Shown: positions 8,802 through 11,634 of the stretch, piece after piece | Position numbering within the stretch: the stretch's first letter is position 1 | Layout: the number at the start of each line of letters is the position of its first letter | NCBI GenBank assembly: GCA_014763905.1 | Contig: JACXUN010000020.1 | Location: forward strand, 1-11,634 | Source of the DNA: Campylobacterales bacterium | GTDB taxonomy: Bacteria; Campylobacterota; Campylobacteria; Campylobacterales; Sulfurovaceae | DNA length: 11,634 nt | Direction of reading: 5' to 3' | The notes under the pieces: generated by a model | Told to the model about the DNA's origin: nothing | The model's input: only the letters and a program-made list of their open reading frames with translations | The model's database searches: none | Made by a program: the position numbers and the translations under genes

Positions 8802-9682
8802 AAATAACCATTATTGAAAATGAACTCTATCTGGCTCAGAGTATCTCGACCAAACTCAATCAGGCGGGATATGAGACAGAGGTTTTCTCGTCGATTAAAG
8901 AGGCGATGAATTCCAGTACCGGAGATGCCTATCTGCTCTCGACCAACCTGCCGGGGCAGAATTTTAATTCACTCATTACCAAGTACAAAGAGAAGATTAT
9001 TATTCTCATGGTGAGTTATATCAACAACGATACCGTCGCCGCTCCGTTGAAACTGGGAGCCAACGACTATATCGTCAAACCGTTTATGATCGAAGAGCTG
9101 CAACGCAAGATCGAACACTACAAAGAGTATCAGGCGCTGAAGAAGTACAAAAACCTCTACAAAGAGTATAGTGAGTATCTGCTCAACGACATCAATATCA
9201 CCGATGAGATGAAAAAAATCACGACACCATGTGTCATAGTCACCAACTATGTCAAGCTGGTGGACAAGATCGCGTTTGAGTATGCCAAGCGAAATGATCG
9301 GGTCTTGGTATTCATCCCGCTGGCGGTCAAAAACTGGAAAGAGAAGGTAGAGAATGCCAATCCGAAACACACGCTCTATATTTCTGAACTTCAGACCTTA
9401 AAAAAAGCTGAACGTGATCAGCTTTTCGATTTAATAAAAAATAGAGACTTTATTATCTCCAGCACGACGGAAGTAGAGGCTCCATGCAAAACGATCGAAA
9501 TTAACACCGACAATAAACTCTATGATCAAAATGAGATTTTGACGATCGATGATTATGTCAAATTTATCGTCAACAGCTTCCAGTATCAGTTCCCGGATAC
9601 CGAGCTGTCGAAGAAGTTAGGCATTTCACGGAAGAGTTTATGGGAGAAAAGGAAGAAATATGCCATCTTCAAGAAAAAATAA
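8798..9682 (+). CDS. HP1021-type atypical orphan response regulator
   Basis: This 294-residue protein resembles H. pylori HP1021 and C. jejuni Cj1608. From memory, these are orphan regulators that bind DNA without phosphorylation, act at many promoters and at oriC, and respond to redox. The receiver domain is residues 1-110. LLSTNLPG has S48 where receivers carry the phospho-accepting Asp, and the acidic pair is reduced to E7-N8, while K94 (VKPF) is kept. Residues about 141-235 look like a decayed NtrC-type AAA+ domain: HTLYISEL (191-198) mirrors a Walker B strand, but no Walker A loop exists. The C-terminus, ELSKKLGISRKSLWEKRKKY (269-288), is a Fis-like helix-turn-helix. The start at 8798 overlaps the ispDF stop (ATGA); an in-frame ATG at 8786 is less likely. 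The end overlaps the next gene by 23 bases. The same ispDF-regulator neighbourhood occurs in H. pylori and Campylobacter as I recall it. Confidence 0.9.
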   Translation: MKITIIENELYLAQSISTKLNQAGYETEVFSSIKEAMNSSTGDAYLLSTNLPGQNFNSLITKYKEKIIILMVSYINNDTVAAPLKLGANDYIVKPFMIEELQRKIEHYKEYQALKKYKNLYKEYSEYLLNDINITDEMKKITTPCVIVTNYVKLVDKIAFEYAKRNDRVLVFIPLAVKNWKEKVENANPKHTLYISELQTLKKAERDQLFDLIKNRDFIISSTTEVEAPCKTIEINTDNKLYDQNEILTIDDYVKFIVNSFQYQFPDTELSKKLGISRKSLWEKRKKYAIFKKK

Positions 9683-10853
9683 TAAGCAGCTCCATATTGA
9701 TACGGAAGCCCTCTCGACACTTGCCCTCGTACAAGAGGGGCTGATCTCACCGGTTGACAAACTGATGAATGAAGAGGAGGCGATAGAGGTATCGGCGAGC
9801 AAAATGTATAAAGGGGTTCCCTATCCCTTCTCTTTTGTCTTAGCTCCAAGCGGTAAACGCAACCGAAAGATATTGGAGACACTAGAAAAAGATGATGTGG
9901 TTGATCTGGTCGTCGAGGGGAGAGTGGTAGGAGAGCTTACTGTCGAATCGACTTTCAAGATCGATCCCAAACAGCGGCTTCAGTGTATCTTCGGAACCTC
10001 CGATCCGACGCATCCGGGTGTCAAAAACACCATCAAACGGCTGGGAGAGATCGCCGTGAGCGGGCCTTATCATGTCGAGTATCCGTTGATTTCGAGTCAT
10101 CTCAATCGGGTCAAAACCATTATCAAAGAGCAAAATGTCAAAAACGTATCGGGTCTCATGCTCTCCGCCAATCCGCTCAACCGAGCGCATGAACGGATGA
10201 TCCGGCATACCATCGAGGATTCCGATCTGGTGGTTTTGTTCCTGCTCAAGCCGTTCAACAACTACGGACTCCGGTTTGATATCCGCTATGAGGCGGTGAT
10301 GGGATTTATCGAGAACTTCTTACCGCCTAACAAGGTGGTCGTGGTACCGCTGGAGAACTCCTATATCTTTGCGGGGTACAATGAGCTGATCTTGGATGCA
10401 TTGGTCGCCAAAAATTACGGCTGTACCCGTATCGTGATTCCAAAGTATCATCGGGGGCTGGGACTTTTCTTTGACCACAACCGTCTCAATTCGATTTTCG
10501 ATGCGGCGAAAAATATCAAGATCGATGTCAAGACGATGGAGCAGTATGTCTACTGTAACCAGTGCCGGACACTGGTCAGTACCAGTACCTGTCCGCACGG
10601 GCAGCACCACCATGTGCATTATCACTCGGCATCGCTCTTGCAGTTGATTGAAGAGGGGATTATGCCGCCGAGTGTCTTGGTACGGCGGGAGGTTTCGGCT
10701 CGGATTTTGAGTACGCTCTATCCCGATCGATTCCGCAATCTCCAAGAGATTTATGACTCCTTGATGCCTAATGTGGGGCTGATGGAGGAGCATAGTGAAG
10801 AGGATTTCTATATCAAGTTGATGGGACTCTATCAGACCACTTCACTTACCTAA
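9660..10853 (+). CDS. ATP sulfurylase (sulfate adenylyltransferase) homologue with degenerate active site
   Basis: The fold is that of ATP sulfurylase, which normally makes APS from ATP and sulfate; 397 residues is the usual length. Seen: FGTSDPTHPGV (111-121, as in Sat), a candidate zinc site with C299, C302, C311 and H313, and a C-terminal PPSVLVRREVSARIL resembling the family's end. The central signature QxRNPxHxxH is badly altered: residues 168-177 read LSANPLNRAH, so the Gln, the Arg and the first His are replaced and only NP and the last His survive. In true enzymes these residues bind ATP and sulfate, so normal activity is doubtful. The start at 9660 lies inside the regulator gene, with AAGGA six bases upstream. 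As I recall, C. jejuni has a similar gene (Cj1609) beside the same neighbours. With no APS or PAPS reductase gene nearby, a non-sulfate role is plausible. Confidence 0.8.
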   Translation: MPSSRKNNKQLHIDTEALSTLALVQEGLISPVDKLMNEEEAIEVSASKMYKGVPYPFSFVLAPSGKRNRKILETLEKDDVVDLVVEGRVVGELTVESTFKIDPKQRLQCIFGTSDPTHPGVKNTIKRLGEIAVSGPYHVEYPLISSHLNRVKTIIKEQNVKNVSGLMLSANPLNRAHERMIRHTIEDSDLVVLFLLKPFNNYGLRFDIRYEAVMGFIENFLPPNKVVVVPLENSYIFAGYNELILDALVAKNYGCTRIVIPKYHRGLGLFFDHNRLNSIFDAAKNIKIDVKTMEQYVYCNQCRTLVSTSTCPHGQHHHVHYHSASLLQLIEEGIMPPSVLVRREVSARILSTLYPDRFRNLQEIYDSLMPNVGLMEEHSEEDFYIKLMGLYQTTSLT

Positions 10854-10861
10854 GGATTATA

Positions 10862-11353
10862 ATGACATTAAATAGACTTTTTATTACCTTTTTTGGTTCG
10901 GGGTTGGCTCCCAAAGCTCCTGGTACGGTGGGAAGCTTAGCCGCCTTGATCGCCGGTGTGGCGGTTTTGCAGTTTTTCCCGATGGAGACGCTCTTTCTGC
11001 TTACTTTGGCGGTGTCGGTGATTGGGGTCTTTGAGATCAACCGTTACGAAAAAGCCACCGGAACCCACGATGACAAAAGCATCGTCATCGATGAGGTCGC
11101 CGGAATGTGGATCGCCCTCATGATCGCCGTCGGTACGGCTCACACTATGAGCTATCCCTATGCACTGGAGATCGCTTATGCGGTGAGTTTCGCGGCGTTT
11201 CGGCTTTTTGATATCTGGAAGCCGTCGACCATCGGCACCATCGACCGCAAAGTCAAAGGCGGACTCGGTGTCATGGGTGACGATATCCTAGCCGGTTTTG
11301 CCGGTGGGTTTTTGAGTGTGATTGTCCTCATGGGATTGGACAAACTGCTCTAA
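10862..11353 (+). CDS. pgpA: Phosphatidylglycerophosphatase A
   Basis: PgpA removes the phosphate from phosphatidylglycerol phosphate at the inner membrane, the last step of phosphatidylglycerol synthesis. The 163-residue protein has the family motifs: GSGLAPKAPGTVGS (12-25), DDKSIVIDEVAGMW (70-83, with acidic D77-E78 of the Mg-dependent site) and FDIWKPSTI to GLGVMGDDILAG (116-145). About four hydrophobic segments (near 26-40, 44-58, 80-95 and 143-158) fit a small membrane enzyme. AAGGA at 10852-10856 overlaps the stop of the previous gene, and the ATG follows after five bases, so translation is probably coupled. The next small gene abuts its stop. Its link to the regulator and sulfurylase homologue seems to be conserved position rather than shared chemistry. 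Confidence 0.96.
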   Translation: MTLNRLFITFFGSGLAPKAPGTVGSLAALIAGVAVLQFFPMETLFLLTLAVSVIGVFEINRYEKATGTHDDKSIVIDEVAGMWIALMIAVGTAHTMSYPYALEIAYAVSFAAFRLFDIWKPSTIGTIDRKVKGGLGVMGDDILAGFAGGFLSVIVLMGLDKLL

Positions 11354-11569
11354 ATGCGTATCTGGCGATATGAAGAGGAGAAAGATACCCATCTCCTCGT
11401 AAAACTCTACAAAGAGAATCACGGAGAGGGCATCTTCCTCGGAGATTTAAGCGAAGAGGAGATCAAATCGATGATCTTAACCATCAAGCCCGATATCAAG
11501 ATCGATCAGGCGTACGGGACACTGGCGTATTTTGGATTGCTGCCGATTTTGGTCATTAAAGGGAAATAG
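11354..11569 (+). CDS. Small conserved-looking protein of unknown function
   Basis: The 71-residue frame starts with ATG directly after the pgpA TAA, so it is likely translated by coupling; no good ribosome site precedes it. I do not recognise a family. The protein is charged in its first half (RYEEEKD, DLSEEEIK) and hydrophobic near the end (LAYFGLLPILVIKGK). That tail could be a buried strand or a membrane-binding helix. Codon use matches the neighbours, and the frame ends 16 bases before a strong terminator, as expected for the last gene of an operon. These points favour a real gene over a chance frame. Confidence 0.65.
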   Translation: MRIWRYEEEKDTHLLVKLYKENHGEGIFLGDLSEEEIKSMILTIKPDIKIDQAYGTLAYFGLLPILVIKGK

Positions 11570-11584
11570 GAACCGGCCCGTAGG

Positions 11585-11608
11585 GTTGGCTTTAGCCAAC
11601 AGATTTTT
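11585..11608 (+). terminator. Rho-independent terminator of the ispDF-pgpA operon
   Basis: GTTGGC (11585-11590), loop TTTA, GCCAAC (11595-11600) form a perfect stem, extendable to seven pairs, followed by AGA and five T residues (11604-11608). It lies 16 bases after the last stop codon. This is a standard intrinsic terminator and closes the operon that begins near 7655. Confidence 0.8.
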
Positions 11609-11634
11609 ACCATTCATCTCCCGGCTCAATACAA

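Noticed and set aside
11607..11633. End of a convergent minus-strand gene (CIEPGDEW then TAA)
   Set aside because: Only eight codons are visible. The peptide looks plausible, and convergence on the terminator would make sense, but it is too short to call.

Overview
The window looks like a chromosomal segment of a Campylobacterota (epsilonproteobacterial) species, probably a free-living Sulfuricurvum/Sulfurimonas-type organism. The grounds are the fused ispDF gene followed by an HP1021-type atypical response regulator, an ATP-sulfurylase-like gene and pgpA, an order I recall from Campylobacter jejuni (Cj1607-Cj1610 region). Further support comes from strong AAGGAGG ribosome sites, TATAAT -10 boxes without clear -35 boxes, and GC content in the mid-40s by eye. 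The species assignment is inference; no search was run.

Region 1 (1-2416, + strand) is about secreted proteins acting on polysaccharide. It begins with the 3' end of a gene encoding a peritrophin-A type chitin-binding module (CBM14). A CE4 polysaccharide deacetylase with a signal peptide follows, then an MltB-like lytic transglycosylase with a C-terminal peptidoglycan-binding domain. Region 2 (2439-3149, - strand) is a lone 2-oxoglutarate/Fe(II) dioxygenase gene with a TTG start, facing away from the thiamine operon.

Region 3 (about 3260-7512, + strand) is a thiamine operon: a TPP riboswitch, thiC, thiO, thiS and thiG. ThiC makes the pyrimidine moiety. ThiO (oxygen-dependent glycine imine supply), ThiS (sulfur carrier) and ThiG (thiazole synthase) make the thiazole. 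thiF, thiE and thiD are not in the window. The riboswitch leader contains a pyrimidine tract that can pair either with the 3' side of the aptamer or with the thiC ribosome site, which suggests control of translation initiation. A hairpin terminator candidate follows thiG.

Region 4 (about 7600-11608, + strand) is a tightly packed operon: ispDF, the HP1021-like regulator, a degenerate ATP sulfurylase homologue, pgpA and a 71-residue unknown. Most of its genes overlap or abut. It ends at a convincing rho-independent terminator. Its promoter carries three copies of a GTTAC-centred motif; one fits the HP1021 box as I recall it (TGTT[TA]C[TA]) and the other two differ by one base. This suggests that the regulator, encoded second in the operon, controls its own operon. 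The regulator has Ser where receivers have the phospho-accepting Asp. Its middle section looks like an NtrC-type AAA+ domain that has lost its Walker A loop. The sulfurylase homologue has lost most of its ATP-binding QxRNPxHxxH signature.

Most of the window is ordinary core metabolism. The parts most worth a second look are the bacterial CBM14 gene beside a deacetylase, the two degenerate proteins in region 4, the box array at the ispDF promoter, and the riboswitch switching helix. I saw no tRNA, rRNA, CRISPR array or insertion sequence.
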